Assembly: GCA_050186825.1 (NCBI GenBank)
Contig: JBFWYD010000010.1
Span: 1 to 64,000, forward strand
DNA from: NORP233 sp050186825
GTDB lineage: Bacteria > Planctomycetota > J058
Length of the DNA stretch: 64,000 bases
Direction of reading: 5' to 3'
How positions within the stretch are numbered: the stretch's first letter is position 1; each line of letters opens with the position of its first letter. Both the position numbers and the translations under genes were made by a program. Shown here in pieces: positions 1 through 9,500 of the stretch. Under the pieces are notes generated by a model, which was given only the letters and a program-made list of their open reading frames with translations, was not told the DNA's origin and searched no databases.

Positions 1-262
1 GGAGCTGGCGCCGACCCTCGCCCCCGAGCCCGAGCCGGAGCGCACGCTCTGGCAGCAGGCGGGCGAGGCCGAGGACACGGCCGAGACCGAGCCCGAGGGC
101 ACGCTGTGGGCGACGCTGGCCCCCTCGGCTCGGGTGGAGCTGGCGCCGACCCTCGCCCCCGAGCCCGAGCCGGAGCGCACGCTCTGGCAGCAGGCGGGCG
201 AGGCCGAGGACACGGCCGAGACCGAGCCCGAGGGCACGCTGTGGGCGACGCTGGCCCCCTCG
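1..262 (+). repeat. Perfect in-frame tandem duplication, 135-bp period
   Basis: Bases 1-127 are repeated without mismatch at 136-262. The period of 135 bp equals 45 codons and keeps frame with the kinase gene. The repeated peptide carries two short motifs, ERTLW and EGTLW. The identity of the copies indicates a recent duplication or ongoing homogenisation. More copies may lie left of the window edge. Confidence 0.9.
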
Positions 263-3200
263 TCCTCGCGAGAGGAGGAGTCGACGGCGGACGGCCCGGG
301 CGAGGCGCTCGCGGCCGAGCCCGAGCGCACGCTGTGGCAGGGGGCGGGGGCCGCGGAGGAGACGGCCGAGACCGAGCACGAGGGCACCTTCTGGGGGACC
401 CTGGCGCCCGGCGCGCGCGCGGCGGGCAGTGAGGGGACCGCCGAGCTCGCGCCGACGCCCTCCGAGCGCGCCGCCGAGCCCGCGGCAGCAGCGGCGCACG
501 AGGGCACCCGCCCCACCGAGGAGGGCACCGTCTGGGGGCGCGTGGACGCCGCCTCGCCGCCGGCGTCCCAGACCTCACAGGCGCCGCCCGAGGGCGAAGG
601 GACCTTCTGGGGGACCATCGCCCCCGGGCCTGCGCGCGCGGCGGGCGCGGCGCCGGCCTCGCCGGCCGAGGCGCTGGCCGCGCTGCGCGACGCCTGCCTG
701 CGGGCCTGGGCCCAGGAGCAGGGGGTCGCCTCGGCGGACCTCGAGCGCCTGGCGAGCCAGGGGCCTCTGCTCGACGAGCTGGTGCTGAGCGGGCTCGTGC
801 CCGAGGAGCGCGTGTTCGAGCAGGTCGCGGGGCCGGAGCGCCCCCTGAGCTGCGCGGCCTGCGCGGCGACCTTCGCCCTCCCCGAGGGCCTGGCGAGCTA
901 CGGCTACACCCGGCCCTGCCCGGCCTGCGGCGCGGCGCTCCGCGCGCCCGAGCCGACGCGCGGCGCGACCGCCGGCGCGGCGCCCGCCACGAACGCGCCT
1001 GCCGCCGCCGAGGCCGGGGGCGGCCGGCGTCGCCTCGGCCCCTTCGAGATCGTCGGCCGGCTCGGCAAGGGAGGCATGGGCCAGGTCTACGAGGGCCGGC
1101 GCGAGGACGGGGTCCGGGTCGCCCTCAAGGTGCTCAAGCTCGAGCTGGCCACACGCCCCTCGCAGCTGCGCCGCTTCGAGCGCGAGGCGCGCGCCCTGAC
1201 CCGCCTCGAGCATCCGAACGTGGTGCGCCTCGTCGCCTCGGGCACGGACGCGGGGCGCACCTACCTGGCGCTCGAGCTGATCGACGGGCTCGACCTCCAC
1301 GTGCTGCTCCACGCGCATCCGCAGGGGATCGCCCTCCCCCTCGCCGCGCACATCGTGACCGGCTGCGCGCGCGGCCTGCGCGCCGCCCACGCGGCGGGCC
1401 TGGTGCACCGCGACGTGAAGCCGGGCAACGTGCTGCTCACGCGCGCGGGCGAGGTCAAGCTCACCGACTTCGGGATCGCCCTCGAGGAGGACGTCTCGAT
1501 CCGGCTGACCCAGGCCGGCGCCCTGCTCGGAACGCCGCAGTACCTCGCGCCCGAGGCGACCCGCGGCCAGGGCGACGGCCCGAGCCTCGACCTCTACGCG
1601 CTCGGGTGCCTCGCCTACCGCGCCCTGTCGGGCCGCCTGCCCTTCCGCGAGGGCACCGTGACCGCCCTGCTCCAGGCGCACGCGACCAAGGCGCCGCCCC
1701 CCCTCCCCGCGAGCGTGCCGGCGCCGGTCGCCGAGCTCGTGCTCGGGCTCCTGGCCAAGGACCCCGCCCAGCGCCCGAGCCTGGAGCGGGTGGAGGCCGG
1801 GCTGGCGCCCTTCCTGCCCGCGCCCGAGGAGGCGGCGCGGCTGCTGGCCGCGGCCACCCCGGCCGAGCGGCCGGCGCGCGAGGCGCGCTCCCGAGCGACG
1901 GCCTCCCGCGGACTGGGCCGCACGAGCGCCACCCAGGACACGCTCACCACAGGGCGCACCTTCCACAACTACCTGCTCAAGGAGGAGCTCGGGCGCGGCG
2001 GCATGGGGGTGGTCTACCGCGGCTACCACGTGAAGCTGCGCAAGCCGGTCGCGGTCAAGGTGATGCTCTCGGGCGCGCTGGCCGGCGAGGCGGAGAAGCG
2101 GCGCTTCCTGCGCGAGGCCGAGTCCGCCGCGGCGCTGCAGCACCCCTACATCGTCGGCGTGCTCGACTCGGGCGAGTGGGAGGGGAACCTCTACCTCGCG
2201 ATGGACTTCGTCGAGGGGCGCGCCTTGAACCACCACTACAAGGAGCACCCCGGGCGGGAGCCGCTGCTGCGCCTGTTCGCGAAGATCTGCGAGGGCGTGG
2301 CCCACGCCCACGCGCGCGGCGTGATCCACCGCGACCTCAAGCCGGACAACATCATCGTGGACGCCCAGGAGGACCCGCACATCCTCGACTTCGGCATCGC
2401 CAAGCGCATGAGCTCCCCCGAGGCCGAGCCCGAGGCGGCCGACCTGACCACCGAGGGCGACATCATGGGCACCCTGCGCTACATGCCCCCGGAGCAGGCG
2501 GGCGGCCGGGTGCAGGACATCGACGTGCGGAGCGACGTCTACACGCTGGGCGGGATCCTCTACGAGCTCGTGACCGGCGGGCAGACCCCCTTCCCCCGCG
2601 GGAACATGATGGAGATGCTCCAGCGGATCGCCTCGGAGGAGGCGGCAGCGCCGAGCACCAAGGCCCCAGACGTGCCCTGGGAGCTCGACGCCATCTGCCT
2701 CAAGTGCCTGGCCAAGGCCCGCGACGACCGCTACCAGTCCGCCCTCGAGCTGGGTCAGGACCTCCAGCGCTACCTCCGCGGCGAGCCCATCCGCGCCAAG
2801 CGCGCCACCCTGGCCTATCGGCTGCGGAAGTGGGTCTCGCGCAACCGGCGCCGGGTGGCCCTGGGCGCGGCCGCGGTCGCGCTCCTGCTCGCGCTGCTCG
2901 GCTCGTGGCTGGTCGACCGGGCCCAGCAGCGGGCGGCGCGCCAGGAGGCCGCGCGGCAGGCCGCGCTCGAGGGCTGGGCGGACGCCGCGGCCGGCCGCTT
3001 CAGCGCGGCGAGCGAGCGCTTCGGGGTGGCGCTCGAGGGCCTACGCCCGGGCGAGCCGATCCCCGCCGGGGAGGCGCTCCTGGCCCGGGTGCCCGAGGAC
3101 CAGCGCGTGGGCTACCTGGACCGCGAGGTCGCCGCGCGCTGGAAGCGCTACGCGCAGGAGCGCGTCGACCTCGAGCGCGCCCTGCACCAGGTCCAGCTCG

Positions 3201-4963
3201 GCGACGAGGCGCTCGGGTCGGGGGCGCTCGAGCGCGCGCTCGAGGCCCTGAGCGCGGCCTCCGCCCTGGCGAGCGACCACGCCGCGGTCCGCGGGCTGCG
3301 CGCGCGCGTCGCCGCCGCGCTGCGCGCCAGGGGGCTCGAGCGCCTGGCCGCGCCCGAGACGGACGACGGGCTGCGCCGCGCCGAGGAGGACCTGCGCCAG
3401 GCGGGCGAGCTCGGCGAGCCGCGCGCGGGCGACGGCCTGGCCGAGGTCGCGCGCGTGCGCGAGCGGCTGCTCGCGGCCCGGCGCCTGGCCGAGGCACGGG
3501 GCGAGGCGCGCCAGCACGTCGAGGCCGCGCGGGCGGCGCGGCGCGAGGCGCAGGCGGCCGCCGCGCGCCAGGAGGTCGAGGGCGCGCGCGGCCTGCTGCG
3601 CGACGCGCAGCGCGCGCTGACCCTGGCCCTCGCCAAGACCCCCCAGGACCCCGAGGTCGAGGGCCTGAAGGTGGACCTGCACCTCGAGCTCGCGCGCTAC
3701 GCCCTGGGCGAGGGGCGGGTGGGGCTGGCCGAGCAGGAGCTCAAGGACGCGCGCATCTACGGGCGCCACCTGGATGCCGTGGCGGCCCTCCACAGCCAGG
3801 TGCTGGTGGCGGACCGCAACGCGCGGCGCCTGCGCGAGCTGGTCGAGGAGGCGCAGCGCCACTACGCCGAGGGCCGCTTCGAGACCGCCCAGCGCCGCGC
3901 GCAGGAGGCGCTGCAGCTCGCGCCGGAGGACCCCGAAGTGAGCCGCCTGGCGGCGCTCGCCGCGGCGCGCGCCGAGGCGCTCCGCCAGCGCAGCGCGGGG
4001 CGGCTGGCCGAGGAGCGGCGCGCGCTGCGCGTCGCGGCGAAGCTCCAGCCCAGCCCGGACATCGCCCAGCGCCTCGAGGAGCTGCGCCTGGAGCTCGCCG
4101 CGGACTGGCTGGAGGTCGGGCGGCGCCGGCTGGAGGAGGCCGGCGCCCGGGGCGAGGGCTACGGGGCCGCGATCGAGGCCTTCGAGCAGGCCCTGGCCCT
4201 GGACCCCCGCAGCGCGGCCGCGGCGAGCGGGCGCGCCGACGCCTACGCCCGCAAGGACCTCCCCGCGAGCGCGGTCTACGTGAGCGTCTCGCTGGCCGAG
4301 CTGACCGAGAACCGCCGCCGCGGGACGCTCCGGCTCTACGTGGACCGCGGGGAGGTCAGCTGCGGCGCCTACGCCGAGTTCCTGGCCGCGGGCGGCTACG
4401 AGCTGCGCCGCGTGTGGAGCGAGGCGGGCTGGGCGGCGCGCGAGGCCCTGCGCGACGCCACCGGGCGGCGCGCGCCCGCGGGCTGGGTGGACGGGGCGCC
4501 CCCCAAGGGCTCGCTCCAGCTCCCGGTCACGGGCGTGAGCTATCACGAGGCCGAGGCCTACGCCCGCTGGCGCGGCGCGCGCTTGCCGCGCGAGGACGAG
4601 TGGCGACTGGCCGCCTGTTACGAACCCGCCCGCGGCTGGCGGCGCGATCCCTGGCAGGGCGCCGCGCCCTCCGCGCGCGGCGCGCTCCAGCCCGCGCGTC
4701 AGAGCCCGACGGACCTGAGCCCCTGGGGGGCGCTCGACATGGGGCGCAACGCCTCGGAGTGGACGGCCCCCGGCGACCCGCTGGGGCCCCCGGTGGTGCG
4801 CGGGCTGAGCTACCGCTCCCTGCCCGCCGACGAGGAGGTGGGCGTGCTCGAGTGGCGCAAGCTCCCGCACCCGGCCTACCGGGACGCGGCGCTCGGCTTC
4901 CGCTGCGTGCAGGACGTGCCCGCCCCGCCGCCCTTCGAGCCGCCCCCCGAGGAGGAGCGATGA
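2..4963 (+). CDS. Double Ser/Thr kinase - TM - coiled coil/TPR-like - FGE-sulfatase protein (5' partial)
   Basis: Membrane signalling kinase; the frame is open to the left edge, so the true start is outside. A GTG at 134 is only an internal candidate. In window residue numbering: residues 1-200 are Glu/Ala/Pro-rich with eight [EGR]T[LFV]W motifs. At about 283-310 there is a four-Cys zinc ribbon (CAAC, CPAC). Kinase 1 spans about 344-610 (GKGGMG, ALK, HRDVKPGN, DFG, APE). Kinase 2 spans about 652-925 (GRGGMG, AVK, HRDLKPDN, DFG, PPE). A single TM helix lies near 953-971. A charged TPR/coiled-coil stalk follows to about 1430, then an FGE-sulfatase (formylglycine-generating-enzyme-like) domain with LPVTGVSYHEA, LPREDEW and a terminal GFRC. 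Both kinases keep their catalytic residues and are probably active. Kinases should be cytoplasmic and the FGE-like sensor or effector outside. The stop overlaps the next start (ATGA). The substrate is unknown; the FHA protein encoded at 18233 is an obvious candidate reader. Confidence 0.9.
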   Translation, partial: ELAPTLAPEPEPERTLWQQAGEAEDTAETEPEGTLWATLAPSARVELAPTLAPEPEPERTLWQQAGEAEDTAETEPEGTLWATLAPSSSREEESTADGPGEALAAEPERTLWQGAGAAEETAETEHEGTFWGTLAPGARAAGSEGTAELAPTPSERAAEPAAAAAHEGTRPTEEGTVWGRVDAASPPASQTSQAPPEGEGTFWGTIAPGPARAAGAAPASPAEALAALRDACLRAWAQEQGVASADLERLASQGPLLDELVLSGLVPEERVFEQVAGPERPLSCAACAATFALPEGLASYGYTRPCPACGAALRAPEPTRGATAGAAPATNAPAAAEAGGGRRRLGPFEIVGRLGKGGMGQVYEGRREDGVRVALKVLKLELATRPSQLRRFEREARALTRLEHPNVVRLVASGTDAGRTYLALELIDGLDLHVLLHAHPQGIALPLAAHIVTGCARGLRAAHAAGLVHRDVKPGNVLLTRAGEVKLTDFGIALEEDVSIRLTQAGALLGTPQYLAPEATRGQGDGPSLDLYALGCLAYRALSGRLPFREGTVTALLQAHATKAPPPLPASVPAPVAELVLGLLAKDPAQRPSLERVEAGLAPFLPAPEEAARLLAAATPAERPAREARSRATASRGLGRTSATQDTLTTGRTFHNYLLKEELGRGGMGVVYRGYHVKLRKPVAVKVMLSGALAGEAEKRRFLREAESAAALQHPYIVGVLDSGEWEGNLYLAMDFVEGRALNHHYKEHPGREPLLRLFAKICEGVAHAHARGVIHRDLKPDNIIVDAQEDPHILDFGIAKRMSSPEAEPEAADLTTEGDIMGTLRYMPPEQAGGRVQDIDVRSDVYTLGGILYELVTGGQTPFPRGNMMEMLQRIASEEAAAPSTKAPDVPWELDAICLKCLAKARDDRYQSALELGQDLQRYLRGEPIRAKRATLAYRLRKWVSRNRRRVALGAAAVALLLALLGSWLVDRAQQRAARQEAARQAALEGWADAAAGRFSAASERFGVALEGLRPGEPIPAGEALLARVPEDQRVGYLDREVAARWKRYAQERVDLERALHQVQLGDEALGSGALERALEALSAASALASDHAAVRGLRARVAAALRARGLERLAAPETDDGLRRAEEDLRQAGELGEPRAGDGLAEVARVRERLLAARRLAEARGEARQHVEAARAARREAQAAAARQEVEGARGLLRDAQRALTLALAKTPQDPEVEGLKVDLHLELARYALGEGRVGLAEQELKDARIYGRHLDAVAALHSQVLVADRNARRLRELVEEAQRHYAEGRFETAQRRAQEALQLAPEDPEVSRLAALAAARAEALRQRSAGRLAEERRALRVAAKLQPSPDIAQRLEELRLELAADWLEVGRRRLEEAGARGEGYGAAIEAFEQALALDPRSAAAASGRADAYARKDLPASAVYVSVSLAELTENRRRGTLRLYVDRGEVSCGAYAEFLAAGGYELRRVWSEAGWAAREALRDATGRRAPAGWVDGAPPKGSLQLPVTGVSYHEAEAYARWRGARLPREDEWRLAACYEPARGWRRDPWQGAAPSARGALQPARQSPTDLSPWGALDMGRNASEWTAPGDPLGPPVVRGLSYRSLPADEEVGVLEWRKLPHPAYRDAALGFRCVQDVPAPPPFEPPPEEER

Positions 4964-6594
4964 GCGCGCGCCGGGCGCACCAGGTCTCCCCGCTGCTGGT
5001 CTCCCCGCTGCTGGGCCCGCTGCTGCTGGGCCTGCTGCCGCTCGGGGGCTGCCGCTGGGGGCCGGCGGATCCGCCGGCCCCCTGGGAGGAGGTCCTGGCC
5101 GCGGGGGCCGCGCCCGTGTCCACGGCGGGGCCGCTGGCCTACCGCCTGGCCGTGGCGCCGGTGGAGTTCGGCTTCGCGCCGACGGGGCGCAGCGCCGACG
5201 AGACGACCTTCTCCTGCGCCCCCGACGCGGGCGAGCTGCGCCGACAGCTGATCCTCGGCCTGCGCGCCGCGCGCAGCTTCGAGCGCATCGAGGCGCGCGG
5301 GGCCGGCGCGCGCGACGTGGCCGAGGTCACCTCGCTCGCCTGGGAGGCGCAGGACGACCTGGTCCTCCAGGCCACGCTCCTCGACCACCGCCTGAGCTAC
5401 CTCGAGCACGCGCACCCGGTCAGCTGGGCCACGCTCTACCTGCTCTGGGTGCTGCCCGCCTACTGGGTGCCCGTCGACCTGTTCGGCTGCCAGCTCGAGG
5501 TCCGGCTCGAGCTGCGCGGCGTGCAGGGCAGCCGGCCGCCGCTGCTCGCGCGCACCTACAAGGTGGAGGCGCAGGACCGGGAGGTCGCCCAGGAGCTGCG
5601 CCCGCTGGACCGCGGCTTCGTGGGCCCGCTGGACGTGTTCGCGCTCTGGAACGTGTGGACCTCGCTCGAGGAGGAGCACTGGCGCGCGATCGGCCTGGAG
5701 GTCACCCCCCACGCCTGGCGCAAGGCGCTGCTCGCCTTCCTGCGCGACCTCGAGGCCGAGGTGGGCGCGCCGCTGCGCGCTCCTGGGGGCGAGCGCTCGC
5801 CGGTGGCGCGCCGGGCCCGCAAGCGCTTCGCGCTGGTGGCCGGCGTGGAGCGCTACGGGGACGCGCGCATCGGCCGCGCGCGCTACGCCGCGCGCGACGC
5901 CGAGCAGGTGGCCGACTGGTGGGCCTCGCCCGAGGGCGGCGGGCTGGTGCGCGGGCGCGACCTGCGGGTGCTCCTCGACCACGAAGCCACGCGCGCGGCG
6001 GTGCTCGGGCAGCTGCGCGAGCTGGCCTCGCGCGCCGCGCCCGGCGACGAGCTGCTCGTCTACCTGGCCGGCACGGGGGCCGTGGCGCCCGTGACCTCGG
6101 GGGCGGCGCCGGCGCCGCTCCTGTGGCTGGCCGACAGCGAGGCCGCGGCGCCTCGGAGCGGCCTGGGCCTGGATGAGGTGGCCGCGATCCTCTCCAGCAG
6201 CCGCGCGGGGGAGGCGGCGCTCCTGGTGGACTCGAGCTTCGGGCGCCCCGAGGCCGACGGCGGGCGCACCTGGCGCGAGAGCGCCGCGCCCGCGCAGGAC
6301 GAGGCGCTGGCGCGCGCCTTCTCCGGGCCGGGCCGGGCCTGCGTGCTCGCCGCCGCGCCCGACGAGGCCGCCTACACGCTCCAGGAGACCGAGCACGGCC
6401 TGTTCACCTCGCTGCTGCTGCGCTGCGTCCGCCAGGAGGGCACCGACCTGGACGGCGACCGCCGGGTGTCGCTTCCGGAGCTCCTGGCCCGCGTCCGGGC
6501 CGAGGTCCAGAGCCGGGCGGGGCTCGAGGGCCTCGAGCAGGTCCCGCGCGCCTACGGCCCGCTCGAGCGGCTCGAGCTAGGGTGGCCACGATGA
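4960..6594 (+). CDS. Lipoprotein with degenerate caspase-like (peptidase C14) domain
   Basis: 544 aa. The start ATG overlaps the upstream TGA by four bases, suggesting coupling. The N-terminus is a lipoprotein signal ending LPLGGC. Residues about 40-280 are an unrecognised region. From about 285 a caspase/metacaspase p20-like fold begins (KRFALVAGVERYGD, AARDAEQVADW, APGDELLVYLAG). Later segments also fit C14 (AAAPDEAAYT, HGLFTSLLLR, DGDRRVSLPELL). Where active members have GHG and D[AS]C, this protein has GTG (near 6072) and DSS (near 6230), so His and Cys are Thr and Ser. It is therefore predicted to be proteolytically inactive, a pseudo-caspase used for binding or scaffolding. It sits between the kinase and the giant lipoprotein, probably in the same transcript. 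The family is assigned from motif order; the N-terminal half is not identified. Confidence 0.8.
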   Translation: MSARRAHQVSPLLVSPLLGPLLLGLLPLGGCRWGPADPPAPWEEVLAAGAAPVSTAGPLAYRLAVAPVEFGFAPTGRSADETTFSCAPDAGELRRQLILGLRAARSFERIEARGAGARDVAEVTSLAWEAQDDLVLQATLLDHRLSYLEHAHPVSWATLYLLWVLPAYWVPVDLFGCQLEVRLELRGVQGSRPPLLARTYKVEAQDREVAQELRPLDRGFVGPLDVFALWNVWTSLEEEHWRAIGLEVTPHAWRKALLAFLRDLEAEVGAPLRAPGGERSPVARRARKRFALVAGVERYGDARIGRARYAARDAEQVADWWASPEGGGLVRGRDLRVLLDHEATRAAVLGQLRELASRAAPGDELLVYLAGTGAVAPVTSGAAPAPLLWLADSEAAAPRSGLGLDEVAAILSSSRAGEAALLVDSSFGRPEADGGRTWRESAAPAQDEALARAFSGPGRACVLAAAPDEAAYTLQETEHGLFTSLLLRCVRQEGTDLDGDRRVSLPELLARVRAEVQSRAGLEGLEQVPRAYGPLERLELGWPR

Positions 6595-9500
6595 GCAGCT
6601 CCCTTCGTGCGCGCGGGGCCGCCCTGCGCCTGGCGCTGGGCGCCGCCCTCCTGGGCGCCACCGGCTGCGGCTACGCGATCCCGGCCGCGGTCGGGGCCTT
6701 CCTCGCGGGGCAGCAGGGCGGCTCGGGCAAGTCGGTGGTGATCGTGGACAAGGAGGCCAACCTCCTCGTCTCGCGCGGCCCGGCGGACCCCGGGGACAGC
6801 CCCGAGGGCAAGGGCCAGAGCGTGGTCGCCCTGCAGGTGCGGCTGAGCGCGACCAAGACCACCACCCTGCGCACGCTGCGCTTCAGGGCCAGCGGCAGCG
6901 GCGACGACCGGACCCTGACCAAGGTCCGCTTGATCCACGACCAGGACGGCGACGGCCGGGTCGGGGCCCAGGAGCCGCAGGTCGGGACCTCGACCCTGTT
7001 CGGCGAGGACGACGGTCAGGTCGCCTTCACGGGCCTCGAGCTCCAGGTGCCGGGCGGGAGCTCGGTGGACCTGCTGCTGGTCTTCGACACCCCGCTCGAC
7101 GCCCCCGAGCAGGCCGAGTTCCGCGTCTCGGTGGCCCAGGCGGCCGACGTCAGCGGGGAGACGCTGCCCGAGGAGGGGCGCAAGGCCGTGGAGGTCGTGG
7201 GCCTGCCCCTGACCTCGGGCTCGAAGAAGATCAGCGCGGTCGGCAGCCTGACCCTGAGCACGGGCGCCTCCAGCCCCGGGCCCCAGACGAGCTTCCCCAA
7301 CGCGGTGGGCGTGGTCGTGCAGCAGCTCGAGCTCAGGACCTCGAGCGTCGAGCCCGTCGAGGTGGACCGGGTCTTCCTGCGCAACGTCGGCTCGGGCGTC
7401 CCGCTCACGCACATCGCGCGGGCCGACCTCTACGAGGACAAGAACGGCGACGGGAAGCTCGACAAGGACGACCCGCCGATCCGGCTCAACGCGGCGCCCA
7501 GCGCGCAGAGCGCCAACGGGGTGCTGATCGACGGCTTCAACCAGCTCCTGCCCTCGAACGCCATCGCGCGCTGGCTCGTGGTCTACAGCTTCACGGGCGC
7601 GGCCGCGGACGGGGCGACCTTCCGCGTCCAGCTCGAGGACCAGGACGTGGGCGCCCGCGGCGCCACCTCCCACCAGACGATCCAGCCCAAGGGCACCCCG
7701 CTCCAGGGCAGCTCCACGGTCACGATCCTGCGGGCCACCGTGGCGGTCACCCTTGGCCCGCTCAACGGCGGGACCCAGGCCACGCCTGGGGCCACCGGGC
7801 GCAACGTGCTCCAGCTCCAGCTCAAGGTCGGGCCGGCCGAGCCCGTGGTCCTGACCAGCCTCACGATCGCCTCGAGCGGGACGGGCAACGAGCGGACCGA
7901 GCTCTCCAGCGCGCGCCTGTTCATCGACGGCAATGGCGACGGCTCGCTCGCGGGCGAGCAGCAGCTGGGCGGCACCGCGCTGTTCAACGCAGACGACGGC
8001 TCGGTCACCTTCTCCAACTTCCAGCGCCTGATCGGGCTCAACTCGAGCGAGCAGTGGCTGGTGGTCTTCGACGTGGGCGGCGCGGCCGGGGCGGGCGTAG
8101 ACTTCCAGGCCCGCGTGGACGGGCCGGCCTCCCTCAAGGTCTCGGGGCAGACGAGCACCCTCCCGATCACGGCCGACTTCCCCCAGGGCTCCCCGCTCCT
8201 GGGCGGGAAGCTCTCGGTGACCGGCAGCTTGCAGCTCGCGCCCGGGCCGAGCATGCCGCCGGGCTCCACCCCGCTGGCCAACGACGCCAACCTGCTCACG
8301 CTCCAGCTGCGCCTGATCGGCGGGGTGGGCGAGGCCATGCGCCCGACCGGGATCGCGGTCCGCCCCAGCGGCAGCGCCGACGACGCCGCGGACGTCCTCG
8401 GCGTGGACCTGATCCTCGACGCCGACTCCAGCGGCACCTTCAACGCGGGCGACAGCGTGCTGGCCTCGTCGGTCTTCCCGGGCAACGACGCGCCCGTGTC
8501 CTTCTCCAACGCGGCCGGCCTGATCCCGGGCGACATCCCCGCCGGCGCCACCCGCGACCTGCTCGTCCGCTACCGGCTGAGCGGCGGCGCCTTCCAGGAC
8601 GAGACCTTCAGCGCGCGGGTCGACCCGAGCGACTTGATCGTGGTCGGCGTCTCCTCGGGGCTGGTGGTGCCGGCGGGTGGCTCGGCGGCGGTCGGCAACG
8701 TGCACGCGGTCCGGCGCGCGCGCCTGAACGTCTCGGCGGGCCCCGCCAACCCCGGCGACGGCGACGCGCTGGCCGGCCAGCCCAACCTGGGCGTGCTCCA
8801 GGTGCGCGTGGACACGGGGCCGGGCGAGGACGTGCAGGTCACGAGCGTGACCGCCCGCGCGGCGGGGACGGCCGTGGACCCCGCCGACGTGCAGTCGGTC
8901 ACCCTCTGGCGCGACGTGGGGACCACGCCCGGCGTCGTGGACGCGGGCGACGTGATGATCGGCACGGCCCAGGCCTACGGCGCCGACGACGGCTTCGTGA
9001 CCTTCACCGGCGCGCCGCTCTACGTGCAGGGCGCGGGCACGAACCAGTCGCTGCTCGTGGCCTACACCATGGCGCCCACCGCCGTGACCCCGCGCACCTC
9101 CGTGAGCCGCTGGGCGGGGCCCGCCGACATCGCCGGCGTGGGCGTCTCGAGCGGGCTCTCCAGCCAGACCCTGGGCCCCACCGTGACCGGCGGGCTGAAG
9201 ACGATCCGCCGCGGCTCGCTGACCGTGCGCGCCGGGTCGAGCATGCCCCCGGCCGCCTCGGTGTTCCCGAACGCCAAGGGCCTGGCCGTGCTCCAGGTGG
9301 AGCTCCAGGCGGGCTTCCCCGAGAGCGTCCAGATCGACAGCGTGAAGGTCAGCGCGGACGGGACCGCCAACGAGGCGGCGGCGGTCACCAGCCTCTCGCT
9401 GGTCCTCGACCAGAACGGCGACGGCTTCCCGGCCAGCGGCGAGCCGATCCTGGCTGGCCCCGCGGTGATCGCCGACGACGGCGCCGTGACCTTCAACCTG

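Noticed and set aside
575..2380. Minus-strand open frame opposite the kinase
   Set aside because: It is composition-driven (Arg/Ala/Leu-rich) and lies opposite a well-supported kinase pair.
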